Shown in pieces: positions 24,631-32,983 of a stretch of DNA of 64,000 nucleotides. Made by a program: the position numbers and the translations under genes. The stretch's first letter is position 1. Every line of letters starts with the position of its first letter. The notes under the pieces were generated by a model, which was given only the letters and a program-made list of their open reading frames with translations, ran no database searches and had not been told where the DNA came from. Origin of the DNA: Actinomadura nitritigenes (lineage in GTDB: Bacteria; Actinomycetota; Actinomycetes; Streptosporangiales; Streptosporangiaceae); contig NZ_JAGEOK010000038.1 of NCBI RefSeq assembly GCF_017573545.1, positions 1 through 64,000 on the forward strand. Reading direction: 5' to 3'.

Positions 24631-25744
24631 AACGACGAGAACGCCTCAGGGGCTGGACCGACGTGCCCTCAACCGGGCGCTGCTGGCGCGCCAGATGCTG
24701 CTGCGGCGCCACGAGATGACCGCCGTCGAGGCGATCGAGCATCTCGTCGGGATGCAGTCGCAGGCGCCGAACCCCCCGCACATCGGGCTGTGGAGCCGGC
24801 TCGGCGGGTTCTCTTTCGACGACCTCGCCGCGCCCATGAACGACCGCCGTGTCCTGCGGATCGTGCTGATGCGCGGCACGCTGCACCTGGTCACCGCGCG
24901 CGACGCGCTGATGCTGCGTCCCCTGACGCAGCCGGTCCTCGACGGCCACCTCAGGAGCCCGCGCGGCGCGGGCCTCACCGGCGTCCCCGACGCCGCCGCC
25001 CACGCGCGGAAGATCCTCGAGGAGGAGCCGCGCTCCGACAGGGAACTGCGCGCGCTCCTCGCCGAGCACCGGCCGGACGCGGACGCCGCGCTGCTCGTCT
25101 GGGCCGTCCGCCTCTCGCTGCCGCTGGTGCAGGTCCCGCCGCGCGGCATCTGGGGCAGGTCCGGCGTCGCCAAGCACACCACCCTGGAGTCGTGGCTGGA
25201 CGGCCACCCCGTCCCGGAGCCGTCCGTGGACGAGATGGTGCTGCGCTACCTCGGCGCGTTCGGGCCGGCGACCGTCCAGGACGTGCAGCAGTGGTCGGGA
25301 CTGACCCGGCTGGGCGAGGTCGTCGAACGGAACCGGGCCGGCCTGCGGGTCTTCCGGGACGGGGACGGCCGCGCGCTCTACGACCTGCCGGACGCGCCGC
25401 GCCCCGATCCCGACACGCCCGCGCCCGTCCGGTTCGTCCCGGACTTCGACAACCTGCTGCTCTCGCACGCCGACCGGGCGCGGATCATCAGCGAGGAGCA
25501 CCGCAGGCGGGTCTTCACCGTCAACGGCATCATCCGCGCGACGTACCTGGTGGACGGGTTCGTCCACGGCCTGTGGAAGATCGAGAAGGAGCGCGGCGGC
25601 GTGACGCTGCGGATCTCCCCGTTCGCGCCGGTCCCGGCGCGCGAGCGGGAGGCGCTCGCCGAGGAGGGCGCGCGCCTGCTCGCCGCCGCCCATCCCGGCG
25701 CGAAGGAGCGCGCCATCGAGTTCGGGCCGCCGGAACCTCGTTGA
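24620..25744 (+). CDS. Winged-helix DNA-binding protein, AlkZ/YcaQ-like (HTH_42)
   Basis: This 374-residue protein belongs to the HTH_42 family: LLARQMLLRRHEMTAVEAIEHLVGMQSQAPNPPHIGLWSR, RGTLHLVTARDA near 90, and a C-terminal VDGFVHGLWKIE. Family members include AlkZ, a glycosylase that repairs azinomycin DNA adducts, and YcaQ/AlkX, which opens interstrand crosslinks; they use a Q-x-Q or Q-x-D/S motif. Here QSQ in VGMQSQAP sits at the expected place. DNA alkylation repair or self-resistance is plausible but unproven. ATG 24620 is taken; GTG 24611 is an alternative. It overlaps the preceding TetR gene by 11 nt. Confidence 0.75.
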   Translation: MTTRTTRTPQGLDRRALNRALLARQMLLRRHEMTAVEAIEHLVGMQSQAPNPPHIGLWSRLGGFSFDDLAAPMNDRRVLRIVLMRGTLHLVTARDALMLRPLTQPVLDGHLRSPRGAGLTGVPDAAAHARKILEEEPRSDRELRALLAEHRPDADAALLVWAVRLSLPLVQVPPRGIWGRSGVAKHTTLESWLDGHPVPEPSVDEMVLRYLGAFGPATVQDVQQWSGLTRLGEVVERNRAGLRVFRDGDGRALYDLPDAPRPDPDTPAPVRFVPDFDNLLLSHADRARIISEEHRRRVFTVNGIIRATYLVDGFVHGLWKIEKERGGVTLRISPFAPVPAREREALAEEGARLLAAAHPGAKERAIEFGPPEPR

Positions 25745-25807
25745 GCCGTGGCGGGCCGCCCTCGTCGGCGGTCTTCTAGGGCGCCGCGCCGCGAGCCGGC
25801 GCGCCGG

Positions 25808-26296
25808 TCAGCCGCGCCCGTTCGCGCAGGGCGCCTCGCGGTGCGGGTCGAGCGAGGTCAGCAGCGTGTGCAGGGTCCGCCGGAACTCCATCATCTGCTC
25901 GCGGGTCAGCGGGTCGAACAGGTTCCGGCGGACCTCGGCGACGTGGCCCGGGGCCGCCTTCTCCAGCGCGGCGAACCCCTCGTCGGTCAGCTCGGCGATG
26001 GTCGTCCGGCGGTCCTCGGCGTCCTTGGACCGGCGCACCCAGCCGGCCTCCTCCAGCCGGTTGACCGCGTGCGAGAGCCGGCTCGGCGACGAGTGGACGA
26101 CCGCGGCGAGCTCGGTCATGGTCAGGGCGCGGCCGGGCGACTCCGACAGCATCGCCAGGATCATGTAGTAGGCGTGCGGCATCCCGGAGTCGCGCTGGAG
26201 CTGGCGGTCGAGGGCCTCGTTCAGCAGCCGGGAGGTCCACAGGAACGCGCGCCAGGTCTCCTGTTCGTCGGCGTCGAGCCACCGGGTGTCGGTCAT
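25808..26296 (-). CDS. MarR-family regulator
   Basis: A 162-residue MarR protein: WRAFLWTSRLLNEALDRQLQRDSGMPHAYYMILAMLSESPGRALTMTELAAVVHSSPSRLSHAVNRLEEAGWVRRSKDAEDRRTTIAELTDEG. It is divergent from a DODA-type dioxygenase gene, and the 98-bp gap holds two perfect palindromes. TAAAAT 6 nt before ATG 26296 indicates a leaderless transcript. It probably represses the dioxygenase and itself until a phenolic ligand binds. Confidence 0.88.
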   Translation of the reverse strand: MTDTRWLDADEQETWRAFLWTSRLLNEALDRQLQRDSGMPHAYYMILAMLSESPGRALTMTELAAVVHSSPSRLSHAVNRLEEAGWVRRSKDAEDRRTTIAELTDEGFAALEKAAPGHVAEVRRNLFDPLTREQMMEFRRTLHTLLTSLDPHREAPCANGRG

Positions 26297-26302
26297 GTCC
26301 GT

Positions 26303-26308
26303 ATTTTA
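26303..26308 (-). promoter_or_regulatory. Leaderless -10 box of marR 26296
   Basis: On the minus strand TAAAAT ends 6 nt before the ATG. Confidence 0.55.
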
Positions 26309-26332
26309 CGCAAGTATTTGAACCCTCAAGAC

Positions 26333-26374
26333 TTGAACGTTCAACCAAATGGGAGATATGGTTCAGATCTGAAC
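26333..26374. promoter_or_regulatory. Two palindromic operators, marR/dioxygenase gap
   Basis: TTGAACGTTCAA (26333-26344) and GTTCAGATCTGAAC (26361-26374) are perfect palindromes sharing GTTCA/TGAAC half sites. A looser TTTGAACCCTCAAG copy lies at about 26318-26331. Confidence 0.65.
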
Positions 26375-26394
26375 TTTTACCGTTGGGGGATGCC

Positions 26395-27156
26395 ATGAGC
26401 CGGATGCCGGTGCTCTACCTCAGCCACGGCGCGCCGCCGCTGGCCGACGACGCCGTCTGGACCGCCGAACTCGCCCGCTGGTCGGCCGGGCTGCCGAAGC
26501 CGGAGGCGGTCCTCATGGTCTCGGCGCACTGGGAGGAGGCGCCGCTGTCGATCGGCGCGACCCGTCCCGTGCCGCTCGTGTACGACTTCTGGGGTTTCCC
26601 CGAGCACTACTACACGGTCCGCTACGACGCGCCAGGCGCCCCGGAACTGGCTTCTGACGTGCGCAAACTCATTCCCGGCGTGCATCAGGACGAGGAGCGC
26701 GGCCTCGACCACGGCGCCTACGTCCCGCTCGTGGAGATGTACCCGGACGCGGACGTGCCGGTGCTCCAGATGTCCATGCCGACCCTGGACCCCGAGCGGC
26801 TCTTCGAGCTCGGCCGGACGCTCGCGCCGCTGCGCGACCAGGGCGTCCTGATCGTCGGCAGCGGGTTCACCACCCACAACCTCCGCGCGATGAGCCCCGC
26901 CCCGGACGCCCCGCCGCCCGCCTGGTCCGCCGAGTTCGACGAGTGGGCGGACCGCGCCGTCGAGGGCGGCGACGTCGACGCGCTGCTCGACTTCCGCGCC
27001 AAGGCGCCCGCGGCGCGCCTCGCCCACCCGCGCACCGAGCACTTCGCGCCGCTGTTCGTGGCGCTGGGCGCGGACGCGGACGCGGCGTCCGGGCGCCGGT
27101 CCGTCATCGACGGCTACTGGTTCGGGATGGCGAAGCGCTCGTTCCAGTTCGGCTGA
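26395..27156 (+). CDS. DODA-type class III extradiol dioxygenase
   Basis: A 253-residue enzyme of the LigB-like 4,5-DOPA dioxygenase family. Likely metal ligands are His11 (LYLSHGAPPL) and His45 (SAHWEE); the conserved catalytic GLDHGAYVPL has His106, and GSGFTTHNL has His161. Members cleave catechol rings; bacterial ones mostly have unassigned substrates. GGGGGA precedes ATG 26395. Control by the divergent MarR gene through two palindromes is likely. Confidence 0.85.
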   Translation: MSRMPVLYLSHGAPPLADDAVWTAELARWSAGLPKPEAVLMVSAHWEEAPLSIGATRPVPLVYDFWGFPEHYYTVRYDAPGAPELASDVRKLIPGVHQDEERGLDHGAYVPLVEMYPDADVPVLQMSMPTLDPERLFELGRTLAPLRDQGVLIVGSGFTTHNLRAMSPAPDAPPPAWSAEFDEWADRAVEGGDVDALLDFRAKAPAARLAHPRTEHFAPLFVALGADADAASGRRSVIDGYWFGMAKRSFQFG

Positions 27157-27216
27157 CCGCGAGCACGGCGTACAGCCCGCGGGGCCGGGGGCCTGGCGGG
27201 CCATCGAAGGCACGGT

Positions 27217-27254
27217 GACGGGCCGCGGCGGTGCGCGTGCCGCCGCGGCCCGTC
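27217..27254. terminator. 15-bp hairpin between convergent genes
   Basis: GACGGGCCGCGGCGG (27217-27231) pairs with 27240-27254 around an 8-nt loop, between the dioxygenase and epimerase genes. Confidence 0.7.
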
Positions 27255-27278
27255 CCGCCGGATCACTTCAGGCGGGCG

Positions 27279-28115
27279 TCACTCCATGTCGGCGAAACCG
27301 GCGCGCCACGACGGGGTCTGCGGCTTCCAGCCGAGGCCGAGCGCCTTGGCGTTCGACACCGGACGGCCCGTCGTGGCCGCGTGCTTGCCGGCGCTGCCCG
27401 GCGTCGGGGCGCCGAGCGCCGCGCTGTACACCGGCAGCCACTCCGCGGTCGTCGCCGGCTCGTCGTCGACGATGTTGACCGGCCCGGCCGGCCAGTCCAG
27501 CGCCGCCATCGCCGCCGCGGCCGCGTCGTCGGCGTGCACGAACGACGTCCACGCCGGCGCCAGCCGCAGGCTGCCCGCCTTCACCCGCTGCGCGATCGCG
27601 CCGTCCGGCGCGTACCAGGTGCCGGGCCCGTACAGCGCCCCGTACCGCAGCACGACGCCGCGCGGCATCTCGGCCACCGCGTCCTCCAGCGCCGCGATGC
27701 CCGCGTAGGGCGGCAGCGAGGAGTCCAGCGCGTTGGTCTCGCTCGCGGGCGTCTCGCCCGCCAGGTACAGCCACGCGATGCTCTGCGCGATCATCGTCTC
27801 GACGCCGACCGCCTTCGCCGCCTCGACCAGGTTGCGGGTGCCCTCGACGCGCAGCCGCGAGTTGGCCTCGAAGTCCTCACCGCTGAGATCGGTGAGCTGG
27901 TGGACGACCACGTCCGGCCGCGCCTCCGCGACGGCCGCGCGGACGGCGGCGGCGTCGAAGGCGTCCATGACGACCGGCGCGGCCCCGAGCGCGGAGATGG
28001 AGCCGGTGCGCTCCTCGCGGCGTGTCGTCCCTGCGACCTCGTGGCCCGCCTGGACGAGCAGCGGGATCAGCCGGCGGCCGATGACTCCGGTCGCTCCGGC
28101 GAGGAAGATCTTCAA
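27279..28115 (-). CDS. NAD-dependent epimerase/dehydratase family protein
   Basis: A 278-residue extended-SDR protein. Its N-terminal KIFLAGATGVIGRRLIPLLVQAGHEV is the GxxGxxG NAD-binding fold, and PDVVVHQLTDLSG follows. The usual YxxxK is not clear, so catalysis may be altered. I chose TTG 28115 because GGAGG lies just upstream and the protein then begins exactly at the Rossmann strand; an upstream GTG is possible. No linked partner suggests a pathway. Confidence 0.75.
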   Translation of the reverse strand: MKIFLAGATGVIGRRLIPLLVQAGHEVAGTTRREERTGSISALGAAPVVMDAFDAAAVRAAVAEARPDVVVHQLTDLSGEDFEANSRLRVEGTRNLVEAAKAVGVETMIAQSIAWLYLAGETPASETNALDSSLPPYAGIAALEDAVAEMPRGVVLRYGALYGPGTWYAPDGAIAQRVKAGSLRLAPAWTSFVHADDAAAAAMAALDWPAGPVNIVDDEPATTAEWLPVYSAALGAPTPGSAGKHAATTGRPVSNAKALGLGWKPQTPSWRAGFADME

Positions 28116-28337
28116 GGGGGTAACCTCCACGACTGTCACGCCTTTGTGGTCGTCCGACGGCAGGATAGGCAGAGTCCTGATCCAGGTCACGCGCGGCCCC
28201 GGCGCGGGCCGCCCCCCGTGGCCGCCGGACGACGGGCGGACGAGCCGCACCGCCCCGTGGAAGCCCGTCCGAGATGAGCGTACCGCCGGAGACCGTCCGT
28301 GTGCGTTTCGTGCCCGCCGCGGGGGAGAATTCTGTGC

Positions 28338-28850
28338 ATGAACATCACTCTCGTCCGAGGTGACATCACCGAACAGGACGTCGACGCGGTGGTGAACGCG
28401 GCGAACTCGTCATTGCTCGGCGGCGGCGGGGTCGACGGGGCGATCCACCGCAGGGGCGGCCCGGAGATCCTGGACGAGTGCCGCAAGCTGCGCGCCGCGC
28501 AGTACGGCGGCGGGCTCCCGACCGGGCAGGCGGTCGCGACGACGGCGGGGCGGCTGCCGGCCCGCTGGGTGATCCACACCGTCGGGCCGGTGTACTCCCG
28601 GTCCGAGGACCGCTCCGGCCTGCTGGCCTCCTGCTACCGCGAGTCGCTGCGGGTCGCCGACGACCTGGGCGTCGCGTCGATCGCGTTCCCGGCCGTGTCG
28701 GCGGGCATCTACGGCTGGCCGATGGACGACGCCGCCCGGATCGCGGTCGGTACGGTGCGGGCGGCGCAGACCAAGGTGTCGGACGCGCGGTTCGTGCTGT
28801 TCGGCGAGGACGCGTACGAGGCGTTCGAACGCGCCGTCGGGACGCCCTAG
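28338..28850 (+). CDS. Macrodomain ADP-ribose hydrolase (O-acetyl-ADP-ribose deacetylase type)
   Basis: A 170-residue stand-alone macrodomain of the MacroD/YmdB type: VRGDITEQDVDAVVNAANSSLLGGGGVDGAIHRRGG, then TGQAVATTAGRLPARWVIHTVGPVY and the phosphate loop FPAVSAGIYGWP. Such enzymes hydrolyse O-acetyl-ADP-ribose and remove ADP-ribose from proteins or nucleic acids. It starts at ATG 28338, probably on a leaderless mRNA (GAGAAT 7 nt upstream). It converges on the Usp gene across a duplicated hairpin. Confidence 0.9.
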   Translation: MNITLVRGDITEQDVDAVVNAANSSLLGGGGVDGAIHRRGGPEILDECRKLRAAQYGGGLPTGQAVATTAGRLPARWVIHTVGPVYSRSEDRSGLLASCYRESLRVADDLGVASIAFPAVSAGIYGWPMDDAARIAVGTVRAAQTKVSDARFVLFGEDAYEAFERAVGTP

Positions 28851-28919
28851 CGGGCGTCGCCGTCAGCCGGCCTTCCTGCGAAGGCTCCGTCGGGACGCCC
28901 TGCCGGGCGTCGGCGTCAG
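28834..28919. terminator. Duplicated 33-bp hairpin units between convergent genes
   Basis: Near-identical 33-bp copies at 28834-28866 and 28887-28919 each contain GACGCCC-N4-GGGCGTC. The first covers the end of the macrodomain gene, the second the end of the Usp gene, so each gene has a copy at its 3-prime end. Confidence 0.65.
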
Positions 28920-29383
28920 TCGTCCTTCTTCGGCGGCGGCACGACCAGCACGGGACGTCCGGCGTGGTGCAGGACCCGCGTCGACACGCTGCCGAGGATC
29001 ACCGACCGGGCGCCCGCGAGGCCGCGCGACCCCGTCACGACCAGCGAGGCGTCCAGCTCGTCGGCGACGTCGACGATCGCGGCCCACACCGGTCCGCCGC
29101 CGCGCTCGGCGCGCGCGGTCACCTGGGTCGCGCCGGCGGTCTCGGCCAGCTCGGCGCCCTTGCGGGCGAGCGCCTCGGCCTGCTTCTCCTCCTCGAACTT
29201 CCCGTCGTCGTCCTGCTCGGCGGTGACGGGGACGCCCGCGGCGAGCGGCGCCCAGGTGATCTGGGTCAGCAGCGGCTCCCAGACGCTGAGGACCACGATG
29301 GGTTCCGGCTGGAGGTGCTTCGCCGCGTACTCGATCGCGGTCTTCGCGTCATCAGAACCGTCAAAAGCAATCAGCACAGTCAT
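28916..29383 (-). CDS. Universal stress protein (UspA family)
   Basis: A 155-residue single Usp domain: TVLIAFDGSDDAKTAIEYAA at the N-terminus and the ATP-binding G-x2-G-x9-G-S/T motif in GSRGLAGARSVILGSVS near the C-terminus. It is probably an ATP-binding, stress-related cytoplasmic protein. It ends PPPKKDD. The last hairpin copy overlaps its stop. Confidence 0.9.
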   Translation of the reverse strand: MTVLIAFDGSDDAKTAIEYAAKHLQPEPIVVLSVWEPLLTQITWAPLAAGVPVTAEQDDDGKFEEEKQAEALARKGAELAETAGATQVTARAERGGGPVWAAIVDVADELDASLVVTGSRGLAGARSVILGSVSTRVLHHAGRPVLVVPPPKKDD

Positions 29384-29444
29384 ACCGGAGATATCTCCAG
29401 ATCAGCGTGCGGAATTCCCTCCGGGCCCGCCAGTGATCAAGCTC

Positions 29445-30233
29445 TCACCCGGCCGCGGGCGCGCGTCCGGGGCCGGGCGGACCGGCGAACGCCTGCGCCA
29501 CGTCCAGCCACCGGTCGGCGTCCGCGCCGGTCGCGGCGACGGCGAGGTCGGCCCGGTTGCGCCGCTGCGTGACCAGGTGGCAGAAGTCGAGCGCGGGCCC
29601 CGCGACCGACTGCGCCGCGCCGTCAGGGCCCCACGTCCACTTCTCGCCGCCCGGACCGGTCAGCTCGACGCGGAACTCCTCAGCCGGCGGCTCCAGGCCC
29701 CGGTTGCGGAACGCGAAGTCGCGGGTCCGGACACCGATGTGCGCCACGTGCCGGAGCCGGGCGGACGGCTCGCGCCGGACGCCGAGCGCGTCCGCGACGT
29801 CCTCGCCGTGCGCCCACGTCTCCATCAGCCGCGCCGTCGCCATGGACGGCACGCTCATCGGCGGCCCGAACCAGGGCAGCCGGGTGCCCGGCGGGACGTC
29901 GGCGAGCGCCTCGACCATGCGGCGGCGGCCGTCCCGCCACCGGGCGAGCAGGGCGGCGGGGCCGGCGGCCGCGCCCTCGCGGGCGCCCCGCTCGACGTAG
30001 CCGGCGGGGTCCGCGACGGCCTGTTCGAGGTGGTGGGCGAACGCGTCGGCGTCGGTCGCGGCGTCGACCGCCTGCCCGTCCGTCCAGGCCAGGTGGGCGA
30101 TCTGGTGCGCGATCGTCCACCCCTCGGCGGGCGTCGGGTCCGCCCAGCGCGCGGCGGGCAGCGGCGCCACCAGGGCGTCGAGGGAGTCGCCTTCGGCGGC
30201 GAGGTCGGCGAGCAGGCTGTGCAGGTCCGGCAT
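29445..30233 (-). CDS. TIGR03084 family, DinB-like metal-binding protein
   Basis: A 262-residue protein of the mycothiol-dependent maleylpyruvate isomerase/DinB superfamily. The N-terminal helical bundle carries a metal site (WTIAHQIAHLAW and later METWAHGEDVADALG), and a C-terminal wHTH-like or SCP2-like domain follows (VELTGPGGEKWTWGPDGAAQSVAGPALDFCHLVTQRR). Members may catalyse mycothiol-dependent reactions; the substrate of this group is unknown. It lies 118 bp from, and in the same direction as, the acyl-CoA synthetase gene. Confidence 0.8.
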   Translation of the reverse strand: MPDLHSLLADLAAEGDSLDALVAPLPAARWADPTPAEGWTIAHQIAHLAWTDGQAVDAATDADAFAHHLEQAVADPAGYVERGAREGAAAGPAALLARWRDGRRRMVEALADVPPGTRLPWFGPPMSVPSMATARLMETWAHGEDVADALGVRREPSARLRHVAHIGVRTRDFAFRNRGLEPPAEEFRVELTGPGGEKWTWGPDGAAQSVAGPALDFCHLVTQRRNRADLAVAATGADADRWLDVAQAFAGPPGPGRAPAAG

Positions 30234-30351
30234 CCGACCAGGATTCCGTGCCGGACGCCGTCCCGTACAGCCCTGGACCGCCCCGAACAGAACGCGATTC
30301 AGTCCAGATGCGGTTCGGGCCGACGCGATCCAGTCCGGGGGGCGCGCCCGG

Positions 30352-31968
30352 TCAGTCCACGAGCGCGCGGGCGGCGGCGTAGTCGGCCTTGCCGTTGGGC
30401 AGCCGCAGCGAGCCGTCGGTCCGCACGAACGCCTTCGGGATCTTGTAGCGGGCGAGGCGGGCGGCGCAGCCCTCGCGCAGCGCGCCGTCCTCCGGAGCGG
30501 CCGCCGGGCGGAGCACCGCGACGATCTCGGTGCCCCAGCGCTCGCTCGGCCGGCCCACGACCAGCGCGTCCTCGACGCCGGGCAGCTCGCGCAGCACGCC
30601 CTCGACCTCCTCGGCGAACACCTTCTCGCCGCCGGTGTTGATCGTCGTCGCCTCGCGCCCGTGCACCTCGACGGTGCCGTCGGCGAGGTGGCGGGCCCGG
30701 TCGCCGGGCACGACGAGGCGGTCGCCGCCGATCGTCAGGAACGTGGCGGCGGTCTTGTCCGGGTCGCCGAGGTAGCCGAGCGGGATCGCGTCGCCGCCCT
30801 TGGCCAGCCAGCCCAGCTCGTCCTCGCCCGGCTCCAGCCTGCGGGTCCGGTCGGCGCTCAGCACCGCGCCGCCCGGCGCCATCGCGAACGTGCGGGCCTC
30901 CGCGCCGGCGCGGGTCACCGAGAAGCCGCTCTCCGACGAGCCGAGGACGTCGATGATCCGCGCGCCCGGCAGCAGGTCCAGCAGCCGCCGCTTCACCTCC
31001 GGGCTGATCGCCGCCGCCGAGTTGATCATGGTGCGGAGCGTGCCGAGGTCGTGCGGGCGGCGCTCCAGCGCGTCCGCGATCGGCCGCGCGAACGCGTCGC
31101 CGACCAGTGGTATACGGGTCGCCCGCTCGCGCTCGGCGGTCGCCATGAGGTCGGCCGCGTCCAGGCCGTCCACCCGGTCCGGAAAGATCACGCAGCCGCC
31201 GGCGCACCACGCGCCGAGCGCCGACCAGGTGCCGGCGCCGTGCATCAGCGGTGGGCCGACGACCACCCGCTGGTCGCCGCGCACCGCCCGCGCGACCGCC
31301 TCGTCCAGGTCGTCGACGGGGGAGCCGTCGCGGCGGCGCATGCCGAGCGGGCCGAGCATCAGGTCGCCGATCCGCCACAGCACGCCCTTGGGCAGCCCGG
31401 TCGTTCCGCCGGTGTAGAGGATGTGCAGGTCGCCGGCCTCGGGCCGGACGCCGGGCAGGGGGTCCGCGGACGCCGCGGCGAGCGCCGCCTTGTAGTCGAG
31501 GGCGCCGGGCAGCAGGTCGCCGCCGGACTCGTCCGCCACCTGGAGGAGCAGCGGCGGGACGTCGAGGCGCTTCACGACCCGCCCGATCGCCTCGGCGAAC
31601 CGGGCGTGGTACATGATCGCGGCGGGGCGCGCGTCGGCGAACAGCTGCGCCAGCTCGTCGTCCACGTACCGGTAGTTGACGTTGAACGGGGCGACCCGGG
31701 CCTTGTGCGCGCCGACCAGGCCCTCGACGTACTCGGGGCCGTTGTGCAGGTAGAGCGCGAGGTGGTCGTGCGGCGACTCCCACGGCTCGGCCGCCCGCCG
31801 GTCGCCGCGGACGCCGAGCCCGTGCCCGTGCAGGACGTGCGCGAGCCGGCGCGTCCGCCCGGCGACCTCGCTCCAGCTCAGCCGCCGGTCGCGCCAGACC
31901 ATCGCCTCGCGGTCGGGAACGGCGGCGGCGACGGCCTCGTGCAGGGTCGCCAGGTCGAGCTGGGGCAT
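30352..31968 (-). CDS. Acyl-CoA synthetase (AMP-binding family)
   Basis: A 538-residue ANL-superfamily enzyme. Core motifs are present: ILYTGGTTGLPKGVLW (ATP P-loop), LGSSESGFSVT, and hinge GDRARHLADGTVEVHGREATTINTGGEKVFAEEVE; the catalytic lysine lies in RLPNGKADY near the C-terminus. It activates a carboxylic acid as acyl-AMP and then acyl-CoA; chain type is unknown. ATG 31968 follows GGAGGAG. An alternative start 22 codons upstream lacks such a site. It may form a unit with the downstream TIGR03084 gene. Confidence 0.87.
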   Translation of the reverse strand: MPQLDLATLHEAVAAAVPDREAMVWRDRRLSWSEVAGRTRRLAHVLHGHGLGVRGDRRAAEPWESPHDHLALYLHNGPEYVEGLVGAHKARVAPFNVNYRYVDDELAQLFADARPAAIMYHARFAEAIGRVVKRLDVPPLLLQVADESGGDLLPGALDYKAALAAASADPLPGVRPEAGDLHILYTGGTTGLPKGVLWRIGDLMLGPLGMRRRDGSPVDDLDEAVARAVRGDQRVVVGPPLMHGAGTWSALGAWCAGGCVIFPDRVDGLDAADLMATAERERATRIPLVGDAFARPIADALERRPHDLGTLRTMINSAAAISPEVKRRLLDLLPGARIIDVLGSSESGFSVTRAGAEARTFAMAPGGAVLSADRTRRLEPGEDELGWLAKGGDAIPLGYLGDPDKTAATFLTIGGDRLVVPGDRARHLADGTVEVHGREATTINTGGEKVFAEEVEGVLRELPGVEDALVVGRPSERWGTEIVAVLRPAAAPEDGALREGCAARLARYKIPKAFVRTDGSLRLPNGKADYAAARALVD

Positions 31969-32098
31969 GCGGCTCTCCTCCGGGTGAGGGGTGCGGGTCG
32001 GGGACGCACGTCGGGGATCAGCGTAAACGAACACTTATCGTCATGACCGAATCGGGTTCGATTACCGGCATGTCTCATCAAAGCCCGACAATCTGCAG

Positions 32099-32923
32099 GT
32101 GGTTGGATCGCAAAAGCCCGTCGGGGAGGTGACCCGCGGCACCACGAACCCCAACCGCCTGCGCCGGATCGACCGCTGGATCGCCGCCACGCAGGCCGCC
32201 GCGCTGCGCGCGGGCGAGCGGCCCCTCGCCGTCGACCTCGGCTACGGCGCGTCCCCGGTCACCACCTATGAGCTCTACACGCGGCTGCGCGCGGTCTCGC
32301 CCCGGCTGGACGTCGTCGGCATCGAGATCGAACCCGACCGCGTCGCCGCGGGCCGCGCCTTCCTCGGCAGGACCGGACCGCACGACGGGCTGTCGTTCCG
32401 GCGCGGAGGCTTCGAGGTGCCGGTGCCGCGCCGGCCTGTCCTCATCCGCGCGTTCAACGTGCTCCGCCAGTACGACGAGCCCGCTGGCTGGCGCGCCTGG
32501 GAGCGGATGTGCTCGCGGCTCGCCCCCGGCGGCGTCCTCGTCGAGGGCACCTGCGACGAGATCGGGCGCCGCGCCGTCTGGGTCGCGCTCGGCCCCGACG
32601 GGCCCCGGACGATCACGTTCGCGACGCACCTCCCGGCCCTCGGCCGCCCTTCCGACCTGGCCGAACGACTGCCGAAGACGCTCATCCACCGCAACGTGCC
32701 CGGCGAGCCCGTGCACGACCTCCTCGCAGCGTTCGACCGCTGCTGGGCGACGGCCGCGCCGCACTCGGCGTTCGGCCCGCGCGCCCGCTGGATCGAGGCG
32801 GTCCGGCTGCTCGCCCGGACCCATCCCGTCCTCACCCGCCCGCCCCACGGCGGCCGCCGCCGCTGGCGCCTCGGCGAACTGACCCTCCCCTGGACGGCCG
32901 TCGCCCCCCGCACTTCTTCGTGA
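32099..32923 (+). CDS. Class I SAM-dependent methyltransferase-like protein
   Basis: A 274-residue protein with a Rossmann-like motif I (LAVDLGYGASPVTTYELYTRL) and motif II (VVGIEIEPDRVAAGRAFL), which fit a class I methyltransferase; the C-terminal half (WIEAVRLLARTHPVLTRPP) is unusual. GTG 32099 is a weak start without a good ribosome binding site; GTG 32129 after GGGG is an alternative. The substrate is unknown. Confidence 0.7.
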   Translation: MVGSQKPVGEVTRGTTNPNRLRRIDRWIAATQAAALRAGERPLAVDLGYGASPVTTYELYTRLRAVSPRLDVVGIEIEPDRVAAGRAFLGRTGPHDGLSFRRGGFEVPVPRRPVLIRAFNVLRQYDEPAGWRAWERMCSRLAPGGVLVEGTCDEIGRRAVWVALGPDGPRTITFATHLPALGRPSDLAERLPKTLIHRNVPGEPVHDLLAAFDRCWATAAPHSAFGPRARWIEAVRLLARTHPVLTRPPHGGRRRWRLGELTLPWTAVAPRTSS

Positions 32924-32925
32924 CC

Positions 32926-32973
32926 TGCGGCGAGTCGTCGTCATGGGCCCGTCCAACACGACGACCCGCCGCA
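32926..32973. terminator. Long hairpin between convergent methyltransferase and SDR genes
   Basis: TGCGGCGAGTCGTCGT (32926-32941) pairs with ACGACGACCCGCCGCA (32958-32973) with one mismatch around a 16-nt loop. Confidence 0.6.
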
Positions 32974-32983
32974 CGTCAGCCCG

